Source: Sphingomonas faeni (GTDB taxonomy: Bacteria > Pseudomonadota > Alphaproteobacteria > Sphingomonadales > Sphingomonadaceae). Taken from it: a stretch of DNA of 64,000 bases. The notes under the pieces are model-generated. The model was not told the origin of the DNA and ran no database searches. It was given only the letters and a program-made list of their open reading frames with translations. The stretch covers positions 2,933,001-2,997,000 of the forward strand of contig NZ_JAUSZF010000001.1 of the NCBI RefSeq assembly GCF_030817315.1, given 5' to 3'. The position numbers and the translations under genes are program-made. Each line of letters opens with the position of its first letter. The first letter of the stretch is position 1. Below are positions 18,352 through 27,097 of the stretch, piece by piece.

Positions 18352-18436
18352 CCGTCATCCTGACGAAAGTCAGGATCCAGAGCCGAGCAGCATTGCACCC
18401 TGTAACCCTGGGTCCTGACTTTCGTCAGGATGACGG
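18352..18436. repeat. paired-palindrome repeat, family B
   Basis: Arms CCGTCATCCTGACGAAAGTC and GACTTTCGTCAGGATGACGG are almost perfectly complementary, with inner CAGGATCCAG and CTGGGTCCTG extensions. It is the better preserved of the two family B copies (other at 5281-5365). It separates the porin stop from the CitMHS start inside an otherwise co-directional gene set. Confidence 0.9.
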
Positions 18437-18484
18437 AGTGGTGGGGTCGGTCCGCCTTGGCAGCGGTTCGCATGCCGGCAAGCA

Positions 18485-19966
18485 TCAGAACGTCACGCCG
18501 ACGCGGGCGCTGAGGGTCTGGCCGCTGTCGTTGCCGATGTAGTCGCCGGCGCGGTTGTCGGTGTTCCACTGGATTGCGTTCACCTGGAAGCGGGTGAAGG
18601 AGTTGAGGTACCAGTTGACCCCGACGGTCGCGGCCCAGCCGTCGCCACCGGTCAGCAGATTGTCGAAATCGAGGCTTTCGTAGCGCGCGGTGAGTTCGAT
18701 CGCGCCGACCCCGCCGTCGAAGGTCGGCTTCAACACCTTGGGCTGGCCGAAGCTGCCGAGCCGCGGGTTGTATGGCGGCAGGTCGCCGGTCAGGAACAGC
18801 CCGCCGGAGACGCTCCACGCCTTGCTGACGAAATCGGGACGCCCGCCGTCGAGCCGCGCGTTGCGGCGACCCGCTTCGCCCATCACCCACAACGGTCCGC
18901 GATAGCCGCCGAGCTCGACTCCGTAGCCGGTCGTGCCGGTGCCGCCGATCAGCGGGCCGGTCGACACGCGCAACGCCCCATTGAAGCGGCCGCCGATCAC
19001 CGTGTTTCGAGTCAGCGTACCCGCGACCGACGACAGTGATTCGTCGAAGCCCCACGCACCGATGTGGAGCACGCCGGTGTCGGACTTGATCGGGTTCCAG
19101 TGCGCACGACCCAGCACCGTGCGGCTGTCGCCGACCGCCTGCGTGCCGTCGATCCGGTCGCCGGTGACGGTGACCGACGCATGGCCGGTCTTCCAGAAGA
19201 TGCGCGGCATCACGCCGATGCCGTAGAAGCCGCGCTGCGGGATGATCGCGGTCGAGACGGTGGAGCGCTCGAGGAACGGCGTCGAATCCGAGCCCGTCGA
19301 GCCCTCGAAGCTGCGGTCGTTGAACAAATGACCGGCGCGGACGTCGTAATCCAGGCCCGGCGTGATGCGGTTGCGCCAGCCGACGAACGCGGTGACGACG
19401 TCGACCTCGTTCTCCGAAAAGTCGCTCTCGAACTGGTAGAAGAAATGCGTGCCGACGCCGCCTTCGAGGCCGAGACGCAGTGCGCGCATGCCCGTCGTCG
19501 TGATGTTGCGGCCGTCGTACTTGGAGCCGAAGCTGGAGCTGACGTCGGTCAGGATGCGGCCGCGCGGCTTGAACGTGTAGACGCCGTCCGCCGAGTGGAA
19601 CACGGGCAGGCCGGCGCCCCATTCGGTTGTCACGCCCGACGGATTGTCGCGCGCGGCGACCGCTTGCGCGACGCTGCGGTCGGCGGGACCCGGAGGCGCA
19701 AGCTGCGGGGCGAATGGCAGGGTGCGACGTGGCTCGTTATTCTGCGCGACCGCCTGCGGCGCGATCTGCACCGGCGCTACCGGAGCGGATGCCTGCGCGA
19801 CGGCGGTGACATTCTCGAGCCGGTCGAGCCGCGACTTCAGCGCGGCGATCTCGGCAGCCTGCGCACGCACCAGCGCGGCAAGGTCGGCGTCGCTCGGAGT
19901 CTGGCCTAGCGCCGGCGTCGCGGCGATCAGCGCGAGTGCGGCGCACCCGGTACGGAAAAGAGTCAT
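18485..19966 (-). CDS. OprO/OprP-type phosphate-selective porin family protein
   Basis: Outer-membrane porin of 493 residues. It has a signal peptide ('ALIAATPALGQ'), then a short coiled-coil segment 'ALVRAQAAEIAALKSRLDRLE' as in OprO/P trimers, and a Pro/Gln linker. The barrel has 'YTFKPRGRILTDV', 'RALRLGLEGGVGTHFFYQFESDFSENEVDVV', 'FLERSTVSTAIIPQRGFYGIGV', 'AIELTARYESLDFDN' and a terminal 'ARVGVTF'. The family includes phosphate and pyrophosphate porins, but many members carry other anions. Here the neighbours suggest an organic acid or metal-citrate. The start overlaps the binding-protein stop (ATGA). Confidence 0.87.
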   Translation of the reverse strand: MTLFRTGCAALALIAATPALGQTPSDADLAALVRAQAAEIAALKSRLDRLENVTAVAQASAPVAPVQIAPQAVAQNNEPRRTLPFAPQLAPPGPADRSVAQAVAARDNPSGVTTEWGAGLPVFHSADGVYTFKPRGRILTDVSSSFGSKYDGRNITTTGMRALRLGLEGGVGTHFFYQFESDFSENEVDVVTAFVGWRNRITPGLDYDVRAGHLFNDRSFEGSTGSDSTPFLERSTVSTAIIPQRGFYGIGVMPRIFWKTGHASVTVTGDRIDGTQAVGDSRTVLGRAHWNPIKSDTGVLHIGAWGFDESLSSVAGTLTRNTVIGGRFNGALRVSTGPLIGGTGTTGYGVELGGYRGPLWVMGEAGRRNARLDGGRPDFVSKAWSVSGGLFLTGDLPPYNPRLGSFGQPKVLKPTFDGGVGAIELTARYESLDFDNLLTGGDGWAATVGVNWYLNSFTRFQVNAIQWNTDNRAGDYIGNDSGQTLSARVGVTF

Positions 19967-21042
19967 TGTTGGGCTCCGGTGGCGAGAATCGCGGTCCAGT
20001 CGCGAAGGAAACGCTGGCGCTTGACGCGGTCGAGGTTGACGAGAAGTTGTGGGCCGACGCGGATCGGTCGAGCCTGCGCGGCGGGAAGACGGCGCGCGGC
20101 CACATCCGTGCGGACCGGCCACAGGCTGCGCTTGGCGAGCAGCGACTGGCCCTCGCGCGACAGCAGGAAATCGAGGAACAGCTTCGCCGCCGCCGGGTGC
20201 GCCGCCTCTCGCGCGATGAACGCGATCCGCGACGTGACGATCGTATAGTCTTGGAGGAACGCGACGCCGATGCGGGGATCGGTTCGCGCGCGTTCCAGCG
20301 CGTAGGAGCCGATCACGTTGTAAGCGATCGCTTGCCGCCCCTCGGCGACGCCACGCAGCATCGGCTCGCTGGTCCGCGACAGGACGGGCTTGGTCGCGGC
20401 GATCGCCTCCAGCAACGATCGCGTATCGCGCGTAATCGCGAGGTCTTCGGACAGATATAGATAACCGACGTTGGAGCGCGCCGGGTCGAACGTCGTGACG
20501 CGGCCGGTCAGCGCGCGGGCGTTCCGTCGCAGCCACGTCTCCAGCGCGGCGTGCGTGCGCGGCACTTGGGCGGCGGGCACGAGGCGCTTGTTGTAGACGA
20601 TCCCGATCGGCTCCGCGGTGACGCCGAAGCCCATGTTCTTCCACACCGACACCGGCGGCAGCGCGGGCTTTTCGGGACTGGCATAGCCTTGCGCGAAGCC
20701 GTCGTTGATCAGCTTGACCTGGAGGTCCATCGCCGACGACCAGACGATGTCGGCGGATAGTTTCCTGGCACGAGTCTCGGTGACGAAGCGGCGGTACATC
20801 TCGGTCGAGCCGAGGTCGGCGTAGAGAACAGTGATCCCCGGATAGCGCTTCCGGAATGCAGCGACGACCGGCAGCAGCTCGGCGCGATCGGCATTGCCGT
20901 AGATCCGCACCTGCCGCTCGGCGCGCGCGTCGGAGATCAGCTGGTCGTAGGAGCGCGGATAATTGGCAGGGCGCTGCGCCACGACGGCGGTCGCGGTGAA
21001 ACTCGTAGCCAGCAGTGCGATCTTCAGAAAAATTCGGGTCAT
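19963..21042 (-). CDS. periplasmic iron/2-aminoethylphosphonate-type solute-binding protein
   Basis: Extracellular solute-binding protein (AfuA/FbpA-like family 1), 359 residues. It has a Sec signal peptide ('LATSFTATAVVAQ') and the lobes show 'VRIYGNADRAELLPVVAAFRKRYPGITVLYADLGSTEMYRR', 'SADIVWSSAMDLQVKL', 'EPIGIVYNKRLV', 'IAYNVIGSYALERA' and 'LFLDFLLSREGQSLLA'. No ABC permease or ATPase is adjacent. The gene is first in a set with porin and CitMHS transporter and is divergent from a TctDE-like pair, so a sensory or delivery role is possible. GAGGAGA precedes the ATG at 21042. Confidence 0.85.
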   Translation of the reverse strand: MTRIFLKIALLATSFTATAVVAQRPANYPRSYDQLISDARAERQVRIYGNADRAELLPVVAAFRKRYPGITVLYADLGSTEMYRRFVTETRARKLSADIVWSSAMDLQVKLINDGFAQGYASPEKPALPPVSVWKNMGFGVTAEPIGIVYNKRLVPAAQVPRTHAALETWLRRNARALTGRVTTFDPARSNVGYLYLSEDLAITRDTRSLLEAIAATKPVLSRTSEPMLRGVAEGRQAIAYNVIGSYALERARTDPRIGVAFLQDYTIVTSRIAFIAREAAHPAAAKLFLDFLLSREGQSLLAKRSLWPVRTDVAARRLPAAQARPIRVGPQLLVNLDRVKRQRFLRDWTAILATGAQQ

Positions 21043-21133
21043 CGTCACTCTCCTCGCCTTCCGTCTCTGTGTTCGGATAGACTGCATCGGTGGAGTACGA
21101 AGCGAACCTGTCACCAACCTTTCATGGTTTTTC

Positions 21134-21799
21134 ATGCGCATCCTGCTGATCGAGGACGATGCGGCATTGGCACGCAGCATCGCGGCGTTGCTGCGCGCGG
21201 GCGGGAATGCGGTCGATCACGTCGCGACCGGCGAGGACGCGTTGTCGGTGGTCGCGGGCGAGCCGTATGCGCTGGTGATCCTCGACGTCGGGCTGCCCGG
21301 GATCGACGGGTTCACCGTGTTGGAGACGTTGCGGCGGCGTGGCGAACGCGTCCCCGTACTGATGCTCACCGCGCGCGATGCGCTCGACGACCGGGTGCGG
21401 GGGCTCGATCTCGGTGCCGACGATTACCTGCGGAAGCCGTTCGAGCCGGAGGAACTGGAGGCGAGGGTGCGGGCGCTTGGCCGGCGGCGGGGCGGCGATC
21501 CGCTGCCGGTGCTGAGCGTTGGAACGCTCACGATCAATCGCTCGACGGGCGAGGCCGACATTGCGGGCCGCGCACTCGACCTGCGGCGGCGCGAGCGTGC
21601 GGTGCTGGAGGCGCTGGCGACCCGCGCAGGCCGCGTGGTGCCGCGCGAACTCCTGATCGGCGAGGTGTTCGGGTTCGACGAGCCGGTCGGCGACAACGCG
21701 ATCGAGGTCCACGTCACGCGGCTTCGCGGCAAGCTGGCGCCCGATGGCCCCGGTATCCGTACCGTGCGCGGTGTCGGCTATATGCTCGATGCCGGCTGA
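21134..21799 (+). CDS. OmpR-family response regulator, TctD-like
   Basis: Transcriptional response regulator of 221 residues. The receiver has the acidic pocket 'LLIEDDAALA', phosphoacceptor Asp51 in 'LVILDVGLPGIDG', 'LMLTARDALDDRV' and the conserved Lys in 'DDYLRKPFEPEEL'. The C-terminal OmpR/PhoB winged helix has 'LDLRRRERAVLEALATRAGRVVPRELL', 'DNAIEVHVTRLRGKL' and 'IRTVRGVGYML'. It is closest in style to TctD/QseB. It is divergent from the binding-protein/porin/CitMHS genes, which are its likely targets. The stop overlaps the kinase start. Confidence 0.9.
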   Translation: MRILLIEDDAALARSIAALLRAGGNAVDHVATGEDALSVVAGEPYALVILDVGLPGIDGFTVLETLRRRGERVPVLMLTARDALDDRVRGLDLGADDYLRKPFEPEELEARVRALGRRRGGDPLPVLSVGTLTINRSTGEADIAGRALDLRRRERAVLEALATRAGRVVPRELLIGEVFGFDEPVGDNAIEVHVTRLRGKLAPDGPGIRTVRGVGYMLDAG

Positions 21800-23198
21800 G
21801 ACCATAGCTACCGATCGGGGCACCCCAGCGCTGAGAACGCGCCTGCTGGTCGCGGTGCTCGGGCCGCTGCTGGCGGCGGCGATCCTGATCGGCGTGGTCG
21901 GTGCGACACTGATCGCCGACGTCGTCCGCCGTACCAACGACCGCGTCCTCGGCGGCGCGCTCGGCGCGATCGCCGAGACGGTGCAGGTCGAGCGGGGCGA
22001 GGTGACGCTCGACCTGCCCTCCGCCGCGTTCGGGATGCTGGAGAACACCGAGCGCGACAACGTCTATTACCGCGTCGCCGTGGGACCAGACCTGCTCACT
22101 GGTTACGCGGACCTCCCCGCCCCCGATTCCGCGACGCTCGACATCGACGTTCCGCGCTACCGCTTCGCCCGCTACCGCGGTCAGCAGATCCGCATCGCCG
22201 AAGTCCGCCGCTCGCTTCCCCGGATCGACAAGCCGGTCGTCGTCCAGATCGCCGAGACGCTCGACAACCGCGGCGCACTCACTCGCCGGCTGATGCTCGC
22301 TTTGCTGATCGGCGAATGCGTCCTCGTCGGTGCCGCGGCACTGCTCCTCCGCCCTGCGCTAGGCTGGAGTCTCCGTCCGCTTGCCCGCCTCCGCGGTGCG
22401 GTCGAGGCACGCGACGGACGCGCGCGCCCCGATTTCTCGCCGCTGGATACCGGTCCGCTTCCGAGCGAACTCCGCCCGCTCGCCGGTGCGTTCGATCGCC
22501 TTTTGGCACAGCTCGACACCGCGACCGTCGGCGTCCGCCGCTTCACCGCCGACGCCTCGCACCAGATGCGCACGCCCTTGTCGGTGCTGAAGGTCCAGGT
22601 CGCGCTCGCTAGGCGCGGCTCGGGACCGGAACGCAGCGTCGCGCTTGACGAGATCGCCGACGCGGTGACTCGTCTCGAACGGCTGGTGACGCAGTTGCTG
22701 GCGTTGGCGCGCGCGGAGGAGGCCGGCGTGTCTGCGCCGCTGGAGGCGGTCGACCTGCGTGAGGTGGCGGCGGCGGTCATCACGCGACAGATCAACCGCG
22801 CGATCGATGCGGGCATCGACCTGACGATCGAGGGCGACCCGGAGGTCAGCCACGTCGTGCCCGGCCACCGCACGCTGATCTTCGAGATCGTGTCGAACCT
22901 GATCGACAACGGCATCCGCTACAACCGGCGCGGCGGCACCGTGTCGGTCAGGCTCGAGACGACGCCGTCGGAAACGACGATCGCGGTCGTCGACGATGGT
23001 CCGGGGATACCGATCGACCAGCGCGAGATGGCGTTCGACCGGTTCGTCCGGCTTGGCGCGCCCGGCAGTTCGGAGGGCAGCGGCCTCGGTCTGGCGATCG
23101 TGCGGTCGGCGGCCACACGCCTCAACGCGACCGTGGCGTTCGGCGACGTGGCCAGCGGTACGACCGTCATCCTGCGGTTCTTTCGGACGCGCGAGTAG
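21789..23198 (+). CDS. sensor histidine kinase, TctE-like
   Basis: Membrane sensor kinase of 469 residues. It has an N-terminal transmembrane helix and a periplasmic TctE-type domain ('VYYRVAVGPDLLTGYADLP'). A second helix ('LMLALLIGECVLVGAAALLL') and a HAMP-like linker follow. The HisKA box 'DASHQMRTPLSVLK' has its phospho-His near residue 258, and the HATPase has N-box 'SNLIDNGIRYN', 'VVDDGPGIP' and 'GSGLGLAIV'. The periplasmic module with 'GYADLP' is characteristic of TctE-like sensors of tricarboxylates. The ATG overlaps the end of the regulator gene by 11 bases. Confidence 0.9.
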   Translation: MPAETIATDRGTPALRTRLLVAVLGPLLAAAILIGVVGATLIADVVRRTNDRVLGGALGAIAETVQVERGEVTLDLPSAAFGMLENTERDNVYYRVAVGPDLLTGYADLPAPDSATLDIDVPRYRFARYRGQQIRIAEVRRSLPRIDKPVVVQIAETLDNRGALTRRLMLALLIGECVLVGAAALLLRPALGWSLRPLARLRGAVEARDGRARPDFSPLDTGPLPSELRPLAGAFDRLLAQLDTATVGVRRFTADASHQMRTPLSVLKVQVALARRGSGPERSVALDEIADAVTRLERLVTQLLALARAEEAGVSAPLEAVDLREVAAAVITRQINRAIDAGIDLTIEGDPEVSHVVPGHRTLIFEIVSNLIDNGIRYNRRGGTVSVRLETTPSETTIAVVDDGPGIPIDQREMAFDRFVRLGAPGSSEGSGLGLAIVRSAATRLNATVAFGDVASGTTVILRFFRTRE

Positions 23199-23468
23199 CC
23201 AGCATCGATATCGCCAGGTGGGGAGGGCGCCGGGCGTGCGACTCCCTTAACGTGTCCTTTGCGGCAAGCCTTCGCCTGTCGCACGGATCGCCGCCTGACG
23301 GCTTGCCGGCAGTTCTGCAGCGTGAGCGCGTCGCGATGGTCGAGCCCGTGGCCCCCTCGAGTGCGGTACGCCGTCGCGCCGCGAAATATTGTCGGGCGGT
23401 CGAAATGCTTTGCCATAATGCCGGTATGCTATTGTGGACGTGTGGGACTTTGAGTAGCAAATAGACGC

Positions 23469-24950
23469 TTGGAACAGAGTGCGAACCAAACGTCCTTGCG
23501 GGACGAGGACGCCGATCACACGCTGATCATGGCGGCTTTCGGCCGTTCGCTGGATGCGGCCGATCCTTTCGTCGTCGGGTTCAACGAAGCGATCTTGCCT
23601 ATGGCGATCAGCGATCCGACGCTTCCCGACAACCCGATCATTCACGTGAACGCCGCATTCGAGCGCCTGACGGGCTATGCCCGCGACGAGGTAATCGGGA
23701 GGAATTGTCGGTTCCTGCAAGGGCCGGAGACCTATTCCGAGGACGTATCGCGTGTTCGTGATGCGATAGGGCGGTCGGAGCGGATCGAGATCGACCTGCT
23801 CAACCACCGCAAGGACGGGACGCCGTTCTGGAACCGGCTGCTGGTCGCGCCGGTGTTCGATCGCAGCCGGCACCTGCGCTATTACGTCGCGTCGCAGCAC
23901 GACGTGACGCTTGAGCGCGAAACGCTGGCGCTGCTGGAGGCCGAGCAGCGCGAACTCGAGGCCTCCGCCGCGGAGACGCAGGCTCGGCTCGTCGACAGCG
24001 CCGCACGGCTGCAATTCGCGTTGAAGGCGGGGCGGCTGGGCGCGTGGACCTTCGATCCGGCAAGCCAGCAGCTCGATGCGTCGGCGGGCTGCAAGATCGT
24101 CTTCGGTTATGATCCCGACGCCGAGTTCGGCTATCCCGAATTCCTGGAAACGATCCATGCGGAGGATCGCGCGCGCGTCGTCGCGGCGATCGCGGAAACG
24201 GTCGCGACGGGATGCGACTACGACATCGAATACCGCATCGTGACGCCGGCGGCCGAAGTGCGCTGGGTCGCGATCCGCGGCGAATTGCTGACGCGCGCGG
24301 ATGGTACGGCTCTGTCGATGACCGGGTTCTCGACCGACATCACCGAGCGCAAGCGGACCGAGGAACACCGCGCGCTGCTGGCGGGGGAATTGACGCACCG
24401 GGTGAAGAACACGCTCGCCACGGTCAGCGCGATCGTCAACCAGACGTTGCGTGATGCCGCGTCGATGTCCGAGGCGCGCGACACGATCGGTGCGCGGATC
24501 GGATCGCTGGCGGTCGCGCACGACCTGTTGCTGCGCGACGAGGTCGAGGGTGCGACGATCGCCGATATCGTGACCGGCGTGATGGCGCCGTTCGACGATG
24601 GCGGCGGTCGCCTGTTCTCGGTCGAGGGGCCGCACGTCCGGCTCGAGCCGCGCGTAACGCTGGCCTTGTCGATGGCGCTTCACGAGCTGGCGACCAACGC
24701 CGCCAAATATGGTGCGCTCCATGTCGCGGGCGGGCATGTCACGATCGCCTGGAGCGTCGGCATCGGCGAAGGCGGACGCAGGCTGGCGTTCATGTGGGAG
24801 GAAACCGGCGGCCCGGTGGTCACGACGCCGACGCGCACCGGCTTCGGATCGCGGATGATCGAACGCGTGCTCGCGCAGCATATGCGCGGCACCGCGCAGA
24901 TCGAGTATCGCGGTACCGGGGTCGTCTTCACGATCGACGCGCCACTCTAG
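23469..24950 (+). CDS. LOV-domain HWE-family histidine kinase (blue-light sensor)
   Basis: Cytoplasmic light-sensing kinase of 493 residues. The first PAS is a true LOV domain: 'GRNCRFLQG' with the flavin-adduct Cys80, 'NHRKDGTPFWNRL' and 'YYVASQHDVT'. A helical linker, a second PAS (residues ~180-295, 'GAWTFDPASQQL') and an HWE kinase core follow: His310 in 'ELTHRVKNTLATV', N-box 'MALHELATNAAKYGAL' and 'FMWEETGGP' (the W-E of HWE). No transmembrane segment. The TTG at 23469 is the first start. The ATG at 23529 is an alternative just before the LOV domain. A small gene and a receiver-only protein follow. Confidence 0.92.
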   Translation: MEQSANQTSLRDEDADHTLIMAAFGRSLDAADPFVVGFNEAILPMAISDPTLPDNPIIHVNAAFERLTGYARDEVIGRNCRFLQGPETYSEDVSRVRDAIGRSERIEIDLLNHRKDGTPFWNRLLVAPVFDRSRHLRYYVASQHDVTLERETLALLEAEQRELEASAAETQARLVDSAARLQFALKAGRLGAWTFDPASQQLDASAGCKIVFGYDPDAEFGYPEFLETIHAEDRARVVAAIAETVATGCDYDIEYRIVTPAAEVRWVAIRGELLTRADGTALSMTGFSTDITERKRTEEHRALLAGELTHRVKNTLATVSAIVNQTLRDAASMSEARDTIGARIGSLAVAHDLLLRDEVEGATIADIVTGVMAPFDDGGGRLFSVEGPHVRLEPRVTLALSMALHELATNAAKYGALHVAGGHVTIAWSVGIGEGGRRLAFMWEETGGPVVTTPTRTGFGSRMIERVLAQHMRGTAQIEYRGTGVVFTIDAPL

Positions 24951-24964
24951 GCCCGCGCGCATCG

Positions 24965-25309
24965 ATGCCGAAACCGCCTGCGCTGACGACGCCCGACGGG
25001 CGGTATATCGTGGTGCGCGGACGGCTCTGGCGTACCGCGAATCCCGACCTGTCCGACGATGAACGCGCGCGACTGGTTGCGGCGTTGATGGACGGACGGA
25101 GAGGCGTGGCCGCGGCAAAGCGGGGCGGTGACAGTGCGGCGGAGGCGGCTGCGCGGTCCGCGGTCGATGCCGCGAAGCACGGTCTCGGCGAGCGAGGCCC
25201 GGTGTGGTGGACCGACGGTGCACCCGATCTCAACCGGCACATGGCGCGAACGACGCCGTATGCGGACTGGTTTGCGACGGTCGATGACACTGCGGATGAC
25301 GCGGCGTAA
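24965..25309 (+). CDS. conserved small hypothetical protein
   Basis: 114 residues without a named family that I recognise. It has two parts: an N-terminal stretch 'LTTPDGRYIVVRGRLWRTANPDLSDDERARLVAALM', and a C-terminal half with 'ERGPVWWTDGAPDLNRHMARTTPYADWF'. It is rich in Arg, Ala and Asp, with no signal peptide or membrane helix. It starts 14 bases after the LOV kinase stop and is probably co-transcribed. A cytoplasmic or DNA-associated role would be a guess. Confidence 0.7.
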   Translation: MPKPPALTTPDGRYIVVRGRLWRTANPDLSDDERARLVAALMDGRRGVAAAKRGGDSAAEAAARSAVDAAKHGLGERGPVWWTDGAPDLNRHMARTTPYADWFATVDDTADDAA

Positions 25310-25399
25310 CAATAATACGCTTTTAACCGTAAACGGCGGTCAGGCGGGACCCGACCCGGACCCAGCGCGTTGAGGGACCCTGAATTACGGGAAACGCAG

Positions 25400-25750
25400 A
25401 TGTGCCACGTGCTTGTGATCGAAGACGACTGGCTCATCGCGGATCATATCATCAGTCTCATCGAACAAGCCGGCGCGACTTCCTATGATCAGGCGGATTG
25501 CGAAACCGACGCTGTCTTCGCTGCGGGCGCGCGCATCCCTGACATGATCGTGTCCGACGTCCGGCTGCGGGAGGGGACCGGGCCGCTGGCTGTTCAACGG
25601 ATCATAGCCGCGCACGGCAATATCCCCGTGATGTTCATCACCGGAACGCCCGAAGCCTGCGTGCCATGCGATCCGCCTGCCGAAGTGCTCGACAAGCCGA
25701 TCATGGAGTCCGCGGTTTTGGAGACGTTCCGGAGACTCGCCCCACATTGA
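25400..25750 (+). CDS. single-domain response regulator
   Basis: Receiver-only protein of 116 residues. Acidic pocket 'LVIEDDWLIADHI', phosphoacceptor Asp53 in 'MIVSDVRLREGTG', 'VMFITGTPEAC' with the conserved Thr, and Lys in 'VLDKPIMESAV'. The layout (no output domain, 'ITGTPE' loop) is that of receivers that pair with HWE/HisKA_2 kinases in alphaproteobacteria. The nearby LOV-HWE kinase is the obvious partner. The gene starts about 90 bases after the small hypothetical gene. Confidence 0.85.
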   Translation: MCHVLVIEDDWLIADHIISLIEQAGATSYDQADCETDAVFAAGARIPDMIVSDVRLREGTGPLAVQRIIAAHGNIPVMFITGTPEACVPCDPPAEVLDKPIMESAVLETFRRLAPH

Positions 25751-25795
25751 CAGGTACGAGGTACGGCGTGGTTGGCGCCGTACCTCGACGGGATA

Positions 25796-26101
25796 TCAGC
25801 CTTGTATATCGCTCGCGTCGAATTCCTTGAACGCGGCCTTTACTTCGGCGGCGCGGGCGTCGTCCTCGATATCGACCGAAACGACGATCTTGCCTTTTAG
25901 CGCCGCATCGTCACGCGACTCCGGCGTCGGGTCCTTGCCTTCGGTATCCGAACCGGCCTTCTCGTCGCCGACGCTGTTGTCTGCGCCGTCGGTGGTGATG
26001 AAGATGTCCGTCCGTTCGATGCCTTGCTCCTGGACCAGGCGCTCGACGGTCATCTCGGCTTCGCGGCGGGTATCGAACTTCGCCTTGAGGGTGGTAGACA
26101 T
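25796..26101 (-). CDS. small acidic conserved hypothetical protein
   Basis: 101 residues of unrecognised function. It begins 'MSTTLKAKFDTRREAEMTVERLVQEQGIERTDIFI' and has an acidic middle rich in Asp, Glu, Gly and Lys ('GDEKAGSDTEGKD'). It ends with a second alpha/beta unit, 'LKGKIVVSVDIEDDARAAEVKAAFKEF'. The pattern beta-alpha-beta, linker, beta-alpha resembles small stress-associated proteins that modulate partner binding. This is only a structural impression. AAGGAG lies 8 bases before the ATG. It is downstream of the amidotransferase gene (28-base gap), so co-transcription is likely. Confidence 0.7.
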   Translation of the reverse strand: MSTTLKAKFDTRREAEMTVERLVQEQGIERTDIFITTDGADNSVGDEKAGSDTEGKDPTPESRDDAALKGKIVVSVDIEDDARAAEVKAAFKEFDASDIQG

Positions 26102-26129
26102 TGGTCGCTCCTTGTTGCGGGTCAAAGGG

Positions 26130-27014
26130 TCAGGCGGAACACAGATCGGGCGATGCGGCATCCGCGCGATCGCTGGCGTCGATGTCCGCGAGGTGATCGA
26201 GGAAGTTGCTGAGTTCGGTGCGGCGCCGTGCTTCGTGGGCGAACTCGCGGTCGACGCCCAGCGCCCACAACAGCGAACGGCGATCGGGATCGTCATGCAA
26301 CGCCGCGAGCTGCGCCGCGCGGTGCTCGACGTCGTCGGTCGTCTCCGCAAGCCCCGCTTCGACGATGTCCTCGGCCTGGCGACGCAGCGCCACGGCGATC
26401 TCGCCGAGCGCGAGTTCGGGATGATATTGCACGCCCCAGAAAACCCCGCCGTCGTGACGGATCTCGGCCGCCTGGATCGTCGTGACCGCGTTGCTCGCGA
26501 GCAGGGTCGCATCGGCGGGGAGCGTTTCGACCTCGTCGCCGTGGATCGCGGGGGCATCCCAGCTGGCCGCGCGGCCGGCGAGAAGCGGGTGGTCGCGGCC
26601 GGCGTCGGTCGGGGTGATGCGACGGGCGATCCCGGCCTCCATCTGCTGAGGCATCTTGCGGACCGTCCCACCCGCGGCGGCGACCGCGAGCTGCAGCCCG
26701 GCGCACGATCCGAACGACGGCGTGCCCGACGCGAATACAGATCGCATGAAGGTCAGCTGGCGCCGGACCTCCGGATTGTCGTCATAGACGTGGAGCGGCG
26801 ATCCGGTGATGAACACCGCGTCGAACACGCCCAGGGCGTCGGTTTCGTAGACCTGTGCATCATCGTCGGCGGGCGCGACGATCGTGATCTCGGCATCGGG
26901 CTGCAACTGACGGAGCGTTGCGGCATAGGTTTCGCCCGAGCTTTTGCCGGCATGGCGACGACGCGCCTCGCGCTCGTCCGCAGTCTCGCTTTCGGCAACC
27001 AGAAAATGCGGCAA
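26130..27014 (-). CDS. class I glutamine amidotransferase-like protein
   Basis: Stand-alone class I (triad) glutamine amidotransferase domain, 294 residues. Features are 'DAVFITGSPLHVYDD', the nucleophile Cys in 'FGSCAGLQLAVAA', and the His-Glu pair in 'VFWGVQYHPELALGE'. A C-terminal helical extension of ~75 residues follows. Similar free-standing proteins act in purine, gamma-glutamyl or cell-wall chemistry; the acceptor is not evident here. The first codon is TTG with GAGAGGA upstream. It lies downstream of the AttH-like gene and upstream of the small acidic protein on the same strand. Confidence 0.85.
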   Translation of the reverse strand: MPHFLVAESETADEREARRRHAGKSSGETYAATLRQLQPDAEITIVAPADDDAQVYETDALGVFDAVFITGSPLHVYDDNPEVRRQLTFMRSVFASGTPSFGSCAGLQLAVAAAGGTVRKMPQQMEAGIARRITPTDAGRDHPLLAGRAASWDAPAIHGDEVETLPADATLLASNAVTTIQAAEIRHDGGVFWGVQYHPELALGEIAVALRRQAEDIVEAGLAETTDDVEHRAAQLAALHDDPDRRSLLWALGVDREFAHEARRRTELSNFLDHLADIDASDRADAASPDLCSA

Positions 27015-27097
27015 ACCTGGTCCTCTCCCGTTTCGGTTCGAGCGACCTCAACGCGCTGGCGGGCGTTTCGTCCGCCGCTGCCGCAAATTTTGCGCGC

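Noticed and set aside
18264..19622. 452-codon minus-strand frame overlapping the OprO/P-type porin and the repeat
   Set aside because: It is an Arg-rich alternative frame of the porin gene that runs into the family B repeat. No independent signal peptide or motif.
25310..25399. EcfG (general stress sigma factor) promoter ahead of the single-domain response regulator
   Set aside because: Only a GGGAC/CGTT-like match with imperfect -35 sequence was found, so no site is claimed.
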